Positions 33,702 to 42,943 are shown, numbered from the stretch's first letter. The stretch: DNA of 64,000 bases from Pseudanabaena sp. Salubria-1 (GCA_023336205.1 JALQCR010000017.1:1-64000), one strand, 5' to 3'. The notes: generated by a model not told the origin, from the sequence alone. Translations and numbers: made by a program.

Positions 33702-34157
33702 ACTGCTATATACGGATCGATCTCGACCTTGATTTTTGGCTAGATATAAGCCCTTGTCGGCAGATTCAATGAGGCTTCTTTGATGTACGTTCTTCTGAGG
33801 CATAGTTGTGGATATACCAATGCTGACAGAAACACAATCTTTGACAAAAGAGGCTTCGTGTGGAATTTGTAGATTAGCAATAGCAAGGCAAATTTCTTCA
33901 GCGATAAAAGTGGCTCCTTCTCTTAGAGTATTTGGCAAAATCACCGCAAACTCCTCACCACCATAACGAGCCACTAGATCGGCAGGGCGACGTATACAAG
34001 ACTCAATTGTCTTTGCTACCGTCCGTAAACAGTCATCGCCAACAGGATGTCCATAGCGATCGTTATAGCGCTTAAAAAAATCTACATCACAGAGCAACAA
34101 TGAAAGTGGCAAATGCTCCCTAGCTAGGCGTTGCCATTCTCCTTCTAACCTCTGATC

Positions 34158-35458
34158 CTTAGTGGTGCAGAAAAGTCTGGAAAGGGTTGACAGGCATAGA
34201 ATCTCAAAATGAGACAAGAGGAATAAAAAGGGCAAGAGATGAGATACTCAAGTTCCTCAACAAAAGATCTTATACAAATGCCCCACCTATATCTTCAGCT
34301 ACAAGAACAACTGCGTCAATGGCTCAAGCCAAAAGATAAGCGACATCTCCAAGGATTTGCGGAGGCAGTAGCCGCGATATTGCAATCAGGAAGGGCAAGT
34401 CTGAGTCATTGGTTGCCCTATTTGAGCCATCGAGAGTGCCAAGCCAGAAGTCAGATGGAAAGACTAAGCTACTTTGTGCATAATCCACATATCATCGCCG
34501 AGAGATTCTATAACCCATTGGTGAAGCACTTTCTCCAAGCATTTGCAGGAGAATCGTTGGAACTAGCCTTAGACACAAGTATACTGTGGGATAAATTCTG
34601 TCTTATAGAAGTATGCTTGATTTGGGGAGGGAGGTCGATTACTCTAGCTCAAGTAGTACTAGAGCATGGCAGCGCTACAGTTGGCTTTGAACATTATCGT
34701 CCCGTCTTAGAACAAGTACGCTCTCTATTGCCGCCACAAAGTACGGTGACCTTGCTTGCCGACCGAGGTTTTGAACATGGGGAATTAATCCGATGGTTAC
34801 AGCAAAATCACTGGTCTTGGGCAATTCGCGCAAAGAGCGATCTGCTAGTGACTCTGCCAACAGGTACAACCAAGCGTGTTGAACAACTGATACCTCCCGC
34901 AGAGCAAGCTTATCTAGTTCCCGATGTCACCGTACTCGGTGATGTTAATTGTCATTTAGCGACGGCTAACCTAGACATGGCTAACGGTTCATGGGCTGTC
35001 CTTAGCGATATTCCCCCTTCATTACAGACTTTTGCTCTCTATGGCAAACGCTTTGGTGGAATCGAACCCCATTTTAAAGACTATAAGTCGGCGGCTTTTA
35101 ATGTTGTTAGCTCTCATCTCCGTGATGCTCAAGCTCTTACCTGTTTATTTATGCTCCTTGCCACGGCTAACCTGATTGCTGTAATTCTTGGCATAATGTT
35201 GGTGCGTTTGGGGCAAAGGGCTGCGATTGATTGGCACGATCATCGCGGCTTGAGTTTTCTGCAACTCGGTCTCCGTCAGCTTCACACTCTTCTTTACCAA
35301 CAAAAATCTCTTCCTATTTTGCAGATTTTGCCTAGAACTAATCCTCCTCCTGCCTCTGCTTCTATTGCTAAACGCGAAAAGTTAGATTTTCGTATCGAAT
35401 TTGCCCGTATTACCATTGTCTCATCTTGAGACTCCCATGAGTTTTCTGCACCACTAAG
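34158..35458 (+). mobile_element. IS4-like element (1301 bp) with 9-bp duplication
   Basis: Perfect 17-base ends CTTAGTGGTGCAGAAAA and complement. CCTCTGATC is duplicated at 34149-34157 and 35459-35467. It carries one intact transposase gene and splits the GGDEF gene in opposite orientation. Confidence 0.92.
34239..35429 (+). CDS. IS4-like DDE transposase
   Basis: A 396-residue transposase (383 residues from the ATG at 34278, MPHLYLQLQEQL). Candidate catalytic residues are D in ELALDTSILWD, D in TLLADRGFEHGE and E in YGKRFGGIEPHFKDYKS; the last has the IS4-style Y..R...E......K arrangement with one extra residue between R and E. The 9-bp duplication fits the IS10-type branch of IS4. The frame is uninterrupted and the terminal repeats are perfect, so the element looks functional. 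Confidence 0.88.
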   Translation: MRYSSSSTKDLIQMPHLYLQLQEQLRQWLKPKDKRHLQGFAEAVAAILQSGRASLSHWLPYLSHRECQARSQMERLSYFVHNPHIIAERFYNPLVKHFLQAFAGESLELALDTSILWDKFCLIEVCLIWGGRSITLAQVVLEHGSATVGFEHYRPVLEQVRSLLPPQSTVTLLADRGFEHGELIRWLQQNHWSWAIRAKSDLLVTLPTGTTKRVEQLIPPAEQAYLVPDVTVLGDVNCHLATANLDMANGSWAVLSDIPPSLQTFALYGKRFGGIEPHFKDYKSAAFNVVSSHLRDAQALTCLFMLLATANLIAVILGIMLVRLGQRAAIDWHDHRGLSFLQLGLRQLHTLLYQQKSLPILQILPRTNPPPASASIAKREKLDFRIEFARITIVSS

Positions 35459-35990
35459 CCTCTGATCAAAGGCTCTACGGTTAGCGATTTGGGTCAGTCC
35501 GTCAATAGTTACTTCGCGGGCAAGCGATAAAGCGCGATCATAGAGCAATGCTTCGATGGTGTCACTGTGAGAAGTAGTGGTGTCAAGAATGATCTCTAGA
35601 TCATTTTTTTCACTTGACAGTCTCTCTAAAAGTAGTCTAAGAGCCGTCTCGGTCTGTTGGCGATCGAGAATTTCAGTTTGCAGACGATGATTAACTTGCG
35701 ATAGTTGTTCTCCTTGAGTGATTTTTGTGTCTAAATTCTTTCTTAAGCTGATATTCTGCGCTCGCAATGATTCTATTTCTTGCTCTAAGCGTTCAACTTT
35801 AGCCAAGAAAAGCTGTTCATTAGTAACTAGTTGTGGTTTTTCAGTTTCCATGCTTTTCTGATCTGTTGGCTTAAGCAATTTTAGAACAGCTTTAAGAAAT
35901 TGCCAAACTTAAGGCGACAATATCTCAATAAGTCATCATAATTTTATTTTTAATTTTGCAAAATAACAGTCTTAAAAAATTGTAATCAGA

Positions 35991-36154
35991 TCAAACGCAC
36001 ATCTGGGTAGTACCAATTCACGAAAGTGTGGCTACACTGCTGTGAATTAAAAAACAAACCCTGTAAGGGTTTTAAAAACACAAAATGGCTACACCATGTT
36101 GTGTTTTGGTATAACGATCTTGCGAAGCAAGATCGTTCCCCAGATGTGTGTTTG
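35991..36154. repeat. Nested palindromic repeat, multi-branched
   Basis: An outer stem pairs TCAAACGCACATCTGGG (35991-36007) with its complement at 36138-36154, one position being a G:T wobble. Inside, TACCAA/TTGGTA (36011 and 36106) closes a loop with three hairpins (around AGTGT-GGCT-ACACT, AACCCTGTAAGGGTT and ACACAAAATGG-CCATGTTGTGT). A separate hairpin AACGATCTTGC/GCAAGATCGTT (36113-36137) sits beside it. It fills the gap between the GGDEF gene and ureF. Confidence 0.75.
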
Positions 36155-36162
36155 ACTATATT

Positions 36163-36894
36163 TTAGCTACGAAATAATCGCGAATATTGAGTTTCGTGGT
36201 TAGCACAAGCTAAACTTGCTCCCCAACCACACCACTCCAATTCGTCATCTAATCGGCTTAATGCTAATTGAGAACTAGTTAGAATATCAGAACTGAGCTT
36301 GAAGATAACCTGTTGACCAGTCGTTTGTCCAAATGGAACAGACCTTACAGCTGCACTAACTAAATTGGATAACCAACCATAAATATAACCAACAGTTGTA
36401 TTACTAACATCAATTCCTAGGCTTGCCGCTACAATTCCAAAGGCGATCGCATAGTTACAACCTTTACCTTGAGAGTTATCTTTGGCGGTTGGTAAAAGCT
36501 CGTTGATTGATTTACGGATATCTAATTGATCGTTTTGACTATCTGGAAGTTGCCACCATAGCTTCATTAAGGACTGCCCCATTTGCCAACTGGCGAGACG
36601 GACTTCTTCAGCCTCTCTAGTTGCTGATAGCCAATTATTCCAATAGTTTAACGCGGTGATATCGTTAGATATCATTGCTTGATGAGCGCGAAGTGCGATC
36701 GCCGCTTCGTTAGTAACAAATCCAAAACTCATCTCTCTTTTTAACCAGTCGCAAAGATCTGAATCAGTTTGAATAATGCCATTACTACAAAGATATTCAA
36801 TTCCTTCGGAATAGCTGTAAGCACCAACTGGTAAAGCGGGACTGGTGAGTTGGAGCAATCGCAATAATTGCCAAGAATCGGGATTAATGATCAT
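36163..36894 (-). CDS. ureF: Urease accessory protein UreF
   Basis: A 243-residue UreF, the GTPase-regulating partner that forms the UreG-UreF-UreD(H) complex loading nickel into urease. LLQLTSPALPVGAYSYSEGIEYLCSNGII is the N-terminal signature; GKGCNYAIAFGIVAASLGI and AAVRSVPFGQTTGQQVIFKL are the C-terminal motifs. It overlaps the 3' end of ureE by 11 bases, so the two are translationally coupled. The pair is divergent from ureG and 9 kb from the urease structural genes. Confidence 0.95.
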   Translation of the reverse strand: MIINPDSWQLLRLLQLTSPALPVGAYSYSEGIEYLCSNGIIQTDSDLCDWLKREMSFGFVTNEAAIALRAHQAMISNDITALNYWNNWLSATREAEEVRLASWQMGQSLMKLWWQLPDSQNDQLDIRKSINELLPTAKDNSQGKGCNYAIAFGIVAASLGIDVSNTTVGYIYGWLSNLVSAAVRSVPFGQTTGQQVIFKLSSDILTSSQLALSRLDDELEWCGWGASLACANHETQYSRLFRS

Positions 36895-37354
36895 GATGAT
36901 GATGGTAAGCGCCAGATTCTGGTTGAAAAGGTTGAGTTTCGTGAGTTACGGTCAGTCCCATCTGCAAAACCATATCTTCTAGAACTGAGTCTGGAGTTAA
37001 GCGTAAATAGGTTTCTGTAATTTCCAAAGAAATATGGCGATTACCCAAATGATAGGCGGCTCTCAAAAATTCAAGAGGATGTTTAGCAGTGACGGTGACT
37101 ACTGGCTCAGGCTTAGCCACAACAATTGCGATCGCCTGATTTTGAGCATCAGCAAGAATATCGCCTTCTCTGAGGACGGTTCCTCTTTGAAGCTGTAAAC
37201 TAATCTCTTCTCCTTCAACAGTCATAAATCGATGACGACTACGGGTTCTATCTTCAGCAATGAGCGCAAGTGTTAAGAGGGATTTCTGATCGACTAATTT
37301 TTTTACTTCTGTCGATACACCTGATGTCGATAAACGCTTTGTAACAATGTGCAT
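36884..37354 (-). CDS. ureE: Urease accessory protein UreE (nickel chaperone)
   Basis: A 156-residue nickel metallochaperone that hands Ni to the UreG complex. The N-terminal peptide-binding domain contains LIAEDRTRSRHRFMTVEGEEISLQLQRGTVLREGDIL; the C-terminal metal domain has HPLEFLRAAYHLGNRHISLEI, with the conserved interfacial His, and ends in a histidine-rich tail (YHHHHDH) that can bind extra nickel. Its end overlaps ureF. It is divergent from ureG with 79 bases between starts; no regulator site was recognised there. Confidence 0.95.
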   Translation of the reverse strand: MHIVTKRLSTSGVSTEVKKLVDQKSLLTLALIAEDRTRSRHRFMTVEGEEISLQLQRGTVLREGDILADAQNQAIAIVVAKPEPVVTVTAKHPLEFLRAAYHLGNRHISLEITETYLRLTPDSVLEDMVLQMGLTVTHETQPFQPESGAYHHHHDH

Positions 37355-37433
37355 TAGCTAAAATTACAGTAAAGTAGAAACGACGCTTTGCGTCATCACC
37401 ACTTTACCTCATATATAAGCAGGATAAATCCCA

Positions 37434-38027
37434 ATGTCACCATTTCGTGTCGGAGTTGCTGGCCCCGTTGGTTCTGGAAAAACTGCCCTCGTTGATTCTC
37501 TTTGCAAATCTATGCGATCGCATTTCCAAATTGCCGTTGTCACCAATGATATCTACACTCAAGAAGATGCTCAGTTTTTAGTCCGTAGTGAAGCTCTATC
37601 GCGCGATCGCATAGTGGGTGTAGAGACTGGTGGCTGTCCTCATACTGCGATTAGGGAAGATGCATCGATGAATTTGGCAGCGATCGAGCAATTAGAGCTT
37701 CGCTTTACCGATTTAGATTTGCTGTTTGTAGAGAGTGGTGGTGATAATCTTGCTTCTACTTTTAGCCCAGAATTAGTTGATTTAACTCTATACGTAATTG
37801 ATGTTGCCGCAGGGGACAAAATACCCCGCAAAGGGGGGCCAGGAATTACTAAATCTGATTTATTGGTAATTAATAAAATCGATCTTGCCCCCTATGTTGG
37901 AGCAGATTTGCAGGTAATGGAACGCGATGCTTTAAAAATGCGGGGCAATAAGCCTTTTGTGTTTAGTAATCTCAAAACTCAGATCGGCTTAACAACAATC
38001 ACAGAATTTATTATTGGACGAATGTAA
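37434..38027 (+). CDS. ureG: Urease accessory GTPase UreG
   Basis: A 197-residue SIMIBI-class GTPase that powers nickel delivery to urease. The P-loop GPVGSGKTAL is at residues 10-19, the metal-binding Cys-Pro-His motif is in VETGGCPHTAIREDASMN, and ESGGDNLASTFSPELVD and NKIDLAPYVGADL are the Mg and guanine motifs. Length matches the family (about 200). It is divergent from ureEF and converges with a MOSC protein gene across a strong hairpin. Confidence 0.97.
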   Translation: MSPFRVGVAGPVGSGKTALVDSLCKSMRSHFQIAVVTNDIYTQEDAQFLVRSEALSRDRIVGVETGGCPHTAIREDASMNLAAIEQLELRFTDLDLLFVESGGDNLASTFSPELVDLTLYVIDVAAGDKIPRKGGPGITKSDLLVINKIDLAPYVGADLQVMERDALKMRGNKPFVFSNLKTQIGLTTITEFIIGRM

Positions 38028-38052
38028 GTATTGAGATTTGCGAGAAGAGCCC

Positions 38053-38091
38053 AAAGACGAGAGGAGCCGCTAAGCGGCTCCTCTCGTCTTT
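38053..38091. terminator. Bidirectional terminator, ureG/MOSC
   Basis: Perfect 18-base arms (AAAGACGAGAGGAGCCGC and complement) around TAA, between convergent genes, with weak T-runs on both sides. Confidence 0.88.
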
Positions 38092-38095
38092 AGCA

Positions 38096-38914
38096 TTACT
38101 CTAACCAAATTTGATCGCCACAACGAACTACCCCTCCCTGTAGTACTGAAGTGCGAATACCTGCGATCGTCTTATTGTGTTTAGTTGTAGTCCGCAAAAT
38201 ATTTAAATCAGTAGGCAGATCTGACTGAGCGATGGTTGTCACCACGCATCGAGGACATGCAGTATCAATACTCAGGCAGACTTCATCACCTATGAACATC
38301 TTGCTACCAACCCAACCATCTTCAATAAATGTGGCTTCTGAATCTTTTGGCTCAATTAAAATATTCGGGCGAAACCGACAAGGCTCAAAAGCTCCTTCAG
38401 GATAGATCTTCTTTAGTTGAGCTAATGTAGTGGTTGTAATCGCGTGAATAGGGCAAGAATCAAAGAAAGTCCCTGATGGCATAAACAATTGGGTTATGAC
38501 TTCGCGATTAAGCGCTCCTTCAATATCTGGCCAGTACTGATCTAAACTAGGTGCTTCAGGAGCAGAAGTGATCAGCAGAACTTCTCTTCCCACTGCTTGA
38601 GAAAGAGTGGTATTTATATTAATATTGTCACTGGTAGTTGTACTTCCGTCGGGTAAAGCAAATTTAACGGCAGGCATGGAAGTTTGGGATTTAGGCGATG
38701 ATACAAACTCGGCATGAAACCCTAGCAATTTCGCCCATTTTTTTGGGTTCTTGGCACTGGCAATTCTTTCAGTTTCAAGATCCCACAGAGCGTAAGCGCG
38801 ATCGCCTAAAATCCCTTTGGATACAACATCCACCTCATCAAGTTTTTCTCCCAACATCGACTTGACTGGATAACGCCAGAGCGATGCAACTTCACCCACT
38901 AAAATTTGAGTCAT
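38096..38914 (-). CDS. MOSC-domain protein
   Basis: A 272-residue protein with an N-terminal MOSC_N barrel (VGEVASLWRYPVKSMLGEKLDEVDVVSKGILGDRAYALWD) and a C-terminal MOSC domain (RFRPNILIEP, then VCLSIDTACPRCVVTTIAQSDLPTD). The Cys in DTACPRC is the likely sulfur- or molybdenum-cofactor-binding residue. MOSC proteins include molybdenum-dependent N-hydroxylated-substrate reductases and sulfur carriers; the precise substrate here is unknown. It lies in the nitrogen island but nothing in sequence ties it to urea use. Confidence 0.85.
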   Translation of the reverse strand: MTQILVGEVASLWRYPVKSMLGEKLDEVDVVSKGILGDRAYALWDLETERIASAKNPKKWAKLLGFHAEFVSSPKSQTSMPAVKFALPDGSTTTSDNININTTLSQAVGREVLLITSAPEAPSLDQYWPDIEGALNREVITQLFMPSGTFFDSCPIHAITTTTLAQLKKIYPEGAFEPCRFRPNILIEPKDSEATFIEDGWVGSKMFIGDEVCLSIDTACPRCVVTTIAQSDLPTDLNILRTTTKHNKTIAGIRTSVLQGGVVRCGDQIWLE

Positions 38915-39092
38915 AGCTTTTTCGGTTAGTTATTGACCTGTATCAATTTGCAAATAAAAAAGCCGATAACTGATCAAAAGTGCGGCTTAGCAACACTTTA
39001 TAACCGATTATTGGCTTTTCCTTCAGCATAATTAAATAAAGAAGATACCAGCATCGTCCGCTGCGCAGCCAATGCTGATATCTTCTTTATAT
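38915..39092. other. Intergenic region with two inverted repeats
   Basis: AAAAAGCCGATAA (about 38957) pairs with TTATTGGCTTTT (about 39007), and AATAAAGAAGATA-CAGCAT (about 39034) pairs with ATGCTGATATCTTCTTTAT (about 39072), ending at the urtE stop. The second is a plausible urtABCDE terminator. No gene was seen. Confidence 0.6.
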
Positions 39093-39791
39093 TTAAATCG
39101 CAAGGTACTGATGAACTAAATCATCGCTTAAATCAGATGTTGCACCATTTGCTACAACTGCACCCTTTTCCATGATGAAGAACTTTTGAGCTAACTGACG
39201 GGCAAAATCCACCTTCTGCTCAACTACAATTAAGGTTATCCCTTTCTCACGGTTAATGCGTTTGAGAGTGTCCTCAATTTCCTGCACAATTGAAGGCTGA
39301 ATTCCTTCTGTAGGTTCATCTAACAGCATAATTTTGGGATTACTCATCAATCCACGAGCGATCGCTAATTGCTGTTGCTGTCCTCCACTCAACAGTCCAC
39401 CTTGGCGGCTGAGATGCTGTTTTAGCATCGGGAAAAACTCAAAAATCTCATCAGGTATTTTACGCAACTTCTTCTGTGCAGCTGACATACCAAGTTTGAG
39501 GTTATCCAAAACTGATAAATAAGGAATGATTTCTCGACCTTGGGGAATGTAAGAGATCCCATACCTTGCACGTTTGTAAGTTGGAACCTTAGTAATTTCG
39601 TCAGCATCAAAAACGATATTGCCCGAAAGGACTTTGTTTAAGCCAATAACACTACGAAGTAATGTAGTTTTACCAACGCCATTACGACCTAGCAAACAAG
39701 CAATATCTCCCTGATTAATAGCCATGTTTACCCCGAACAAAACTGGTGTTTGTCCATAGGAAACAGTAACATCAGTTAGTTCAAGCAGCAT
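39093..39791 (-). CDS. urtE: Urea ABC transporter ATPase UrtE
   Basis: A 232-residue LivF-type ATPase. Walker A is LLGRNGVGKTTLLR, signature LLSGGQQQQLAIARGL, Walker B KIMLLDEPTEGIQPS, and the H-loop position is occupied by E-Q in IVVEQKVDF, as is usual for this branch. It energises urea import with UrtD. The ATG at 39791 (MLLELTDVTVSYGQ) is preferred to a TTG ten codons upstream; it overlaps the end of urtD by 11 bases. Last gene of the leftward fmdA-fmdB-urtABCDE run. Confidence 0.95.
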   Translation of the reverse strand: MLLELTDVTVSYGQTPVLFGVNMAINQGDIACLLGRNGVGKTTLLRSVIGLNKVLSGNIVFDADEITKVPTYKRARYGISYIPQGREIIPYLSVLDNLKLGMSAAQKKLRKIPDEIFEFFPMLKQHLSRQGGLLSGGQQQQLAIARGLMSNPKIMLLDEPTEGIQPSIVQEIEDTLKRINREKGITLIVVEQKVDFARQLAQKFFIMEKGAVVANGATSDLSDDLVHQYLAI

Positions 39792-40599
39792 CGATTTGTT
39801 CGCGTCCAAGATATACCTCAATTACTTTGGGATTTGATTGAACTTCATTGACTGAACCTTCAGTCAATTTTTCACCTTGATGCAATACCACAATCCGTTG
39901 AGCAATTTGCTTTACAAATTCCATGTCATGCTCGATTACCACAACAGAGTGATTTTGAGAAATCGTTTTAATGATTTCCCCTGTCAAATGGGTTTCGTCA
40001 GGAGTCATACCAGCAGTTGGTTCATCTAGCAAGACCAAGGTTGGATCTTGAGCAATTACCATACCAATCTCTACCCACTGTTTCTGTCCATGAGATAGTG
40101 ATGAGACTTTATCGTAGCCTTTTTCTAAAAGCCCAACGCGATCAAGCACAGAAATGATCTTGTCTCTTTTTCCAGCTGTAAGTTTAGATTTGATCGAAGC
40201 AAAAACACCATGAGTGCCTTTGAGGGCTAGCAAAATGTTGTCAAATACTGATAAGTCATTGTAAACGTTAGGGTTCTGGAACTTACGTCCAATCCCCATT
40301 CGAGCAACTTTATAAGGACTTTGATTAGTTATATCCTTGCCATGATAGTAAACATGCCCTGAAGCTACTGGAGATTTACCAACGATCGCATCAAGCAAAG
40401 TACTTTTGCCAGCTCCATTCGGTCCGATTATTGTAACAATCTCATTTTCGCCAACTTCTAAATCAACACCTTTTAAAGCTTTGAATCCAGAAAAAACTAC
40501 TTTAAGATCTTTAACAGACAACACAGATTGTCTATCACTAGCAAATCTGCTAGTTTCTGACACAAACTTATCGGTCTCAACTACGGAAGTTGTATCCAT
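39781..40599 (-). CDS. urtD: Urea ABC transporter ATPase UrtD
   Basis: A 272-residue LivG-type ATPase. After about 25 non-conserved residues come LKVVFSGFKALKGVDLEV, Walker A IIGPNGAGKSTLLDAI, the signature SLSHGQKQWVEIGMVIAQ (SHGQ rather than SGGQ, as in known UrtD proteins), Walker B TLVLLDEPTAGMTPDE and the H-loop in VVVIEHDMEFV. It lies 99 bases downstream of urtC and overlaps urtE. The deep conservation of SHGQKQWVEIGM favours UrtD over a general branched-chain amino-acid transporter. Confidence 0.96.
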   Translation of the reverse strand: MDTTSVVETDKFVSETSRFASDRQSVLSVKDLKVVFSGFKALKGVDLEVGENEIVTIIGPNGAGKSTLLDAIVGKSPVASGHVYYHGKDITNQSPYKVARMGIGRKFQNPNVYNDLSVFDNILLALKGTHGVFASIKSKLTAGKRDKIISVLDRVGLLEKGYDKVSSLSHGQKQWVEIGMVIAQDPTLVLLDEPTAGMTPDETHLTGEIIKTISQNHSVVVIEHDMEFVKQIAQRIVVLHQGEKLTEGSVNEVQSNPKVIEVYLGREQIDAA

Positions 40600-40698
40600 G
40601 AATTATACCTTTTTGGATCAAGAAATATGTGATTTTATTAATACTAACTTTACCAAAGGTTTTAATCAGCAAAAGATAGTATTGTTACATTCTAGGAT

Positions 40699-41787
40699 TT
40701 ATTCAGATCTATTCAATTGATTGGACTTTTTAGAAAGAAACCTCTTTGGCAATAGGCTAATCAATCCATCTGGCAGAAATAATACAACTATCATCAAAAT
40801 CACTCCGACAATTAACTGCCAATCTTGAGTAATTCGATCCACTGAATTTTGGATCTGACCAAGTAAAATCGCAGCAAGGATTGGGCCAAAAAGAGTTCCT
40901 CTACCACCTACTGCAACCCAAATTACGATCTGAGTACCAAAAGCAACACCAAGATAAACTGGTGAAATAAATTTATTTAGAGGAACAAACAAGCCCCCAG
41001 CAATTCCAGCAATTCCAGCAGAAAGCGTCCAAATAAAGATTTTAAAATTAGCAACATCATATCCAAGGTAGGAAATACGTTGCTCATTTTCTTTAATAGA
41101 ACGGAGAATCAATCCAAAGTTAGATTGAGTTAACCACCAACTACCAGCCATCACAGAAGCAGCAAATACAAGAATTATAAAATATATTCCTATCGGCGGA
41201 ACAGTTAAGCCAAATAGGGATAATTTTGAAACGTCAGTGATGCCATTTGTTCCACCAGTATAAGCTTGTTGGCTAACAAAGAAAGTAGTTAAAGCCGACG
41301 ATATAGCTAGAGTGATAACGGTAATGTAAACACCACTAACCTTAGAACGAAAAATGAATGAGCCAATTAAATAGGCAAATCCTGCGGGCAATACTACCAT
41401 TGCAATGACTGCAACTGGGAAAAACTGCAATGGAGCTATGAACCAAGGCAGTTCCTTCAAACCATTCCAAACCATAAAGTCTGGAAGTGTGCCACCATAA
41501 TTGTTAGCGGTAGCGGATAGGTTGAGTTTTAGGTAATATGCCATCGCATATCCTCCTAACGTAAAAAATACGCCATGGGCAAAGCTCAGAATACCCGTGA
41601 ATCCCCAAACTAGATCGAGAGAAACACCTAAAGTCCCGAACAAAAGCAACTTTGCCATAAGGTTGGTCTGGAATTCACCAGCCACAAAAGGAAAAATTGC
41701 AAATATCACCAACAGGACTAAACTTGTTACTAGCCATCTCTTCGGAACATAGTTAGCCTGTCGAATGCGGCCTACTGCTTCTGCCAT
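40699..41787 (-). CDS. urtC: Urea ABC transporter permease UrtC
   Basis: A 362-residue LivM-type inner-membrane permease with about nine or ten hydrophobic segments. LGVSLDLVWGFTGILSFAHGVFFTLGGYAMAYYLKL is the LivM-family signature near the N-terminus, and NEQRISYLGYDVANFKIFIWTLSAGIAGIAGGLFVPL contains the ATPase-coupling loop. It forms the translocation pathway with UrtB. It follows urtB by 53 bases. The C-terminus ends in a basic cytoplasmic tail (LLPKRFLSKKSNQ). Confidence 0.95.
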   Translation of the reverse strand: MAEAVGRIRQANYVPKRWLVTSLVLLVIFAIFPFVAGEFQTNLMAKLLLFGTLGVSLDLVWGFTGILSFAHGVFFTLGGYAMAYYLKLNLSATANNYGGTLPDFMVWNGLKELPWFIAPLQFFPVAVIAMVVLPAGFAYLIGSFIFRSKVSGVYITVITLAISSALTTFFVSQQAYTGGTNGITDVSKLSLFGLTVPPIGIYFIILVFAASVMAGSWWLTQSNFGLILRSIKENEQRISYLGYDVANFKIFIWTLSAGIAGIAGGLFVPLNKFISPVYLGVAFGTQIVIWVAVGGRGTLFGPILAAILLGQIQNSVDRITQDWQLIVGVILMIVVLFLPDGLISLLPKRFLSKKSNQLNRSE

Positions 41788-41840
41788 AATAAAACCTCCA
41801 CTAAATTCGCTCTTACTGACAAAAAATAGATGTAAACAGA

Positions 41841-42803
41841 TTAACTCCGCTTCTGAACTGTAAATAGCCCTTCGGGACGGTAGCGAATTAATACAATAAC
41901 GGCTGCCAATACAATTACTCTCGCGGTTGGATCGTTAATAAGGTAAGCGATCGCAGCATTCGATTCTCCAATCAAAACTGCCCCAGCCAAAACGCCAATC
42001 AACTTATCGACACCACCTGTAACAACAGTCATCCAAGCATCTACTAGGTAATCTTGACCCATTGGCGGTGCAACGCTTTTTAGTGAAGAAATAACAGTAC
42101 CTGCAACTCCCGCTAAACCGCATCCATAGGCAAAAGTCATCATATCTACGAGACTAGTATTTACACCCAAGCACTTCGCCATGTCTCGGTTTTGGGTGAC
42201 TGCACGCACTTCTCGTCCAAGCTTTGTTCCGTAAAGTAGAAAAGCCGTTATTCCCAGCAGCAATAGGGCCATGAAGATAATAAACAATCGATAGTATGAT
42301 ATCTCGATTGCTTGTCCGCCGATTTCAAACGGAGTCCAGTTACCACGAATATATGGAGGAGCTTTTACGTACTTTAGTTGAGCGGTGAAAATAAGTTTGA
42401 CTACTCCTTGAAGAACTATACTTAACCCCCAAGTAGCTAAAAGTGTCTCAACTGCTCGTCCATATAGCCGTCGAACAATTGTTAATTCAACAATTGCACC
42501 AATAAAAGCTGTGAACAAGAAAGAAAATGGGATTGTCAATAACAAATCCATTTTGAAATTACTTTGCAACACAAACGATGTATATGCTCCTAACATGATG
42601 AATTCACCATGTGCTAGGTTGATTATTCGCATAACTCCGAACGTTATTGAAAGTCCTAAACCTGTCAACAAAAGAATACCGATAATACCAACACCATTTA
42701 GGAGCTGATTGGTAATTGCGATCGGGTCGAACGACTTTGCTGCCGGAGTTGCCTGTGCTAAGTGTATTAACGAAGATATTGCATTAATTGGCAAGACGTT
42801 CAT
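41841..42803 (-). CDS. urtB: Urea ABC transporter permease UrtB
   Basis: A 320-residue LivH-type permease with about eight membrane segments. GLSITFGVMRIINLAHGEFIMLGAYTSFV is the family signature, VETLLATWGLSIVLQGVVKLIF and EVRAVTQNRDMAKCLGVNTSLVDMMTFAYGCGLAGVAG follow, the latter including the coupling helix; VVTGGVDKLIGVLAGA is also typical of UrtB. An N-terminal stretch before residue 30 is poorly conserved. A hairpin separates it from urtA upstream, so transcription of urtBCDE may be lower than of urtA. Confidence 0.95.
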   Translation of the reverse strand: MNVLPINAISSLIHLAQATPAAKSFDPIAITNQLLNGVGIIGILLLTGLGLSITFGVMRIINLAHGEFIMLGAYTSFVLQSNFKMDLLLTIPFSFLFTAFIGAIVELTIVRRLYGRAVETLLATWGLSIVLQGVVKLIFTAQLKYVKAPPYIRGNWTPFEIGGQAIEISYYRLFIIFMALLLLGITAFLLYGTKLGREVRAVTQNRDMAKCLGVNTSLVDMMTFAYGCGLAGVAGTVISSLKSVAPPMGQDYLVDAWMTVVTGGVDKLIGVLAGAVLIGESNAAIAYLINDPTARVIVLAAVIVLIRYRPEGLFTVQKRS

Positions 42804-42897
42804 GGCTTTCTTAGTTGAATCATTCAGTGTTTGGTTAATTCTGGTTAAGTTAACAACTTTACTTCCGACCTATAGAAAAACAATTTATATCTTTCTA

Positions 42898-42943
42898 AGA
42901 GATGTGAGAGGCTCACCCTCTTTGGGTGCGCCTCTCACATCTC
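42898..42943. promoter_or_regulatory. Hairpin between urtA and urtB, possible attenuator
   Basis: AGAGATGTGAGAGG pairs with CCTCTCACATCTCT, with an inner CACCC-TCTTT-GGGTG stem. Read leftward it follows urtA and precedes urtB, a place where a partial terminator would keep the binding protein in excess over the permease. Attenuation is inferred. Confidence 0.6.

Larger units (their letters stand above)
33696..35851 (-). pseudogene. GGDEF diguanylate cyclase gene split by an IS
   Basis: Two pieces of one leftward gene, 35459-35851 (coiled coil, start METEKPQL) and 33696-34157 (GGDEF domain), separated by the 1301-bp IS at 34158-35458. With the IS and one CCTCTGATC removed, the frame is continuous (RAFDQRLEGEWQRL) and encodes 281 residues. 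The domain has LCDVDFFKRYND, the active-site GGEEF and an RxxD inhibitory site (RPAD) five residues before it, so the intact protein would have made cyclic di-GMP under product feedback. In the present state the break falls about 13 residues into the GGDEF domain and should abolish activity. The N-terminal coil suggests dimerisation rather than ligand sensing. Confidence 0.92.
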
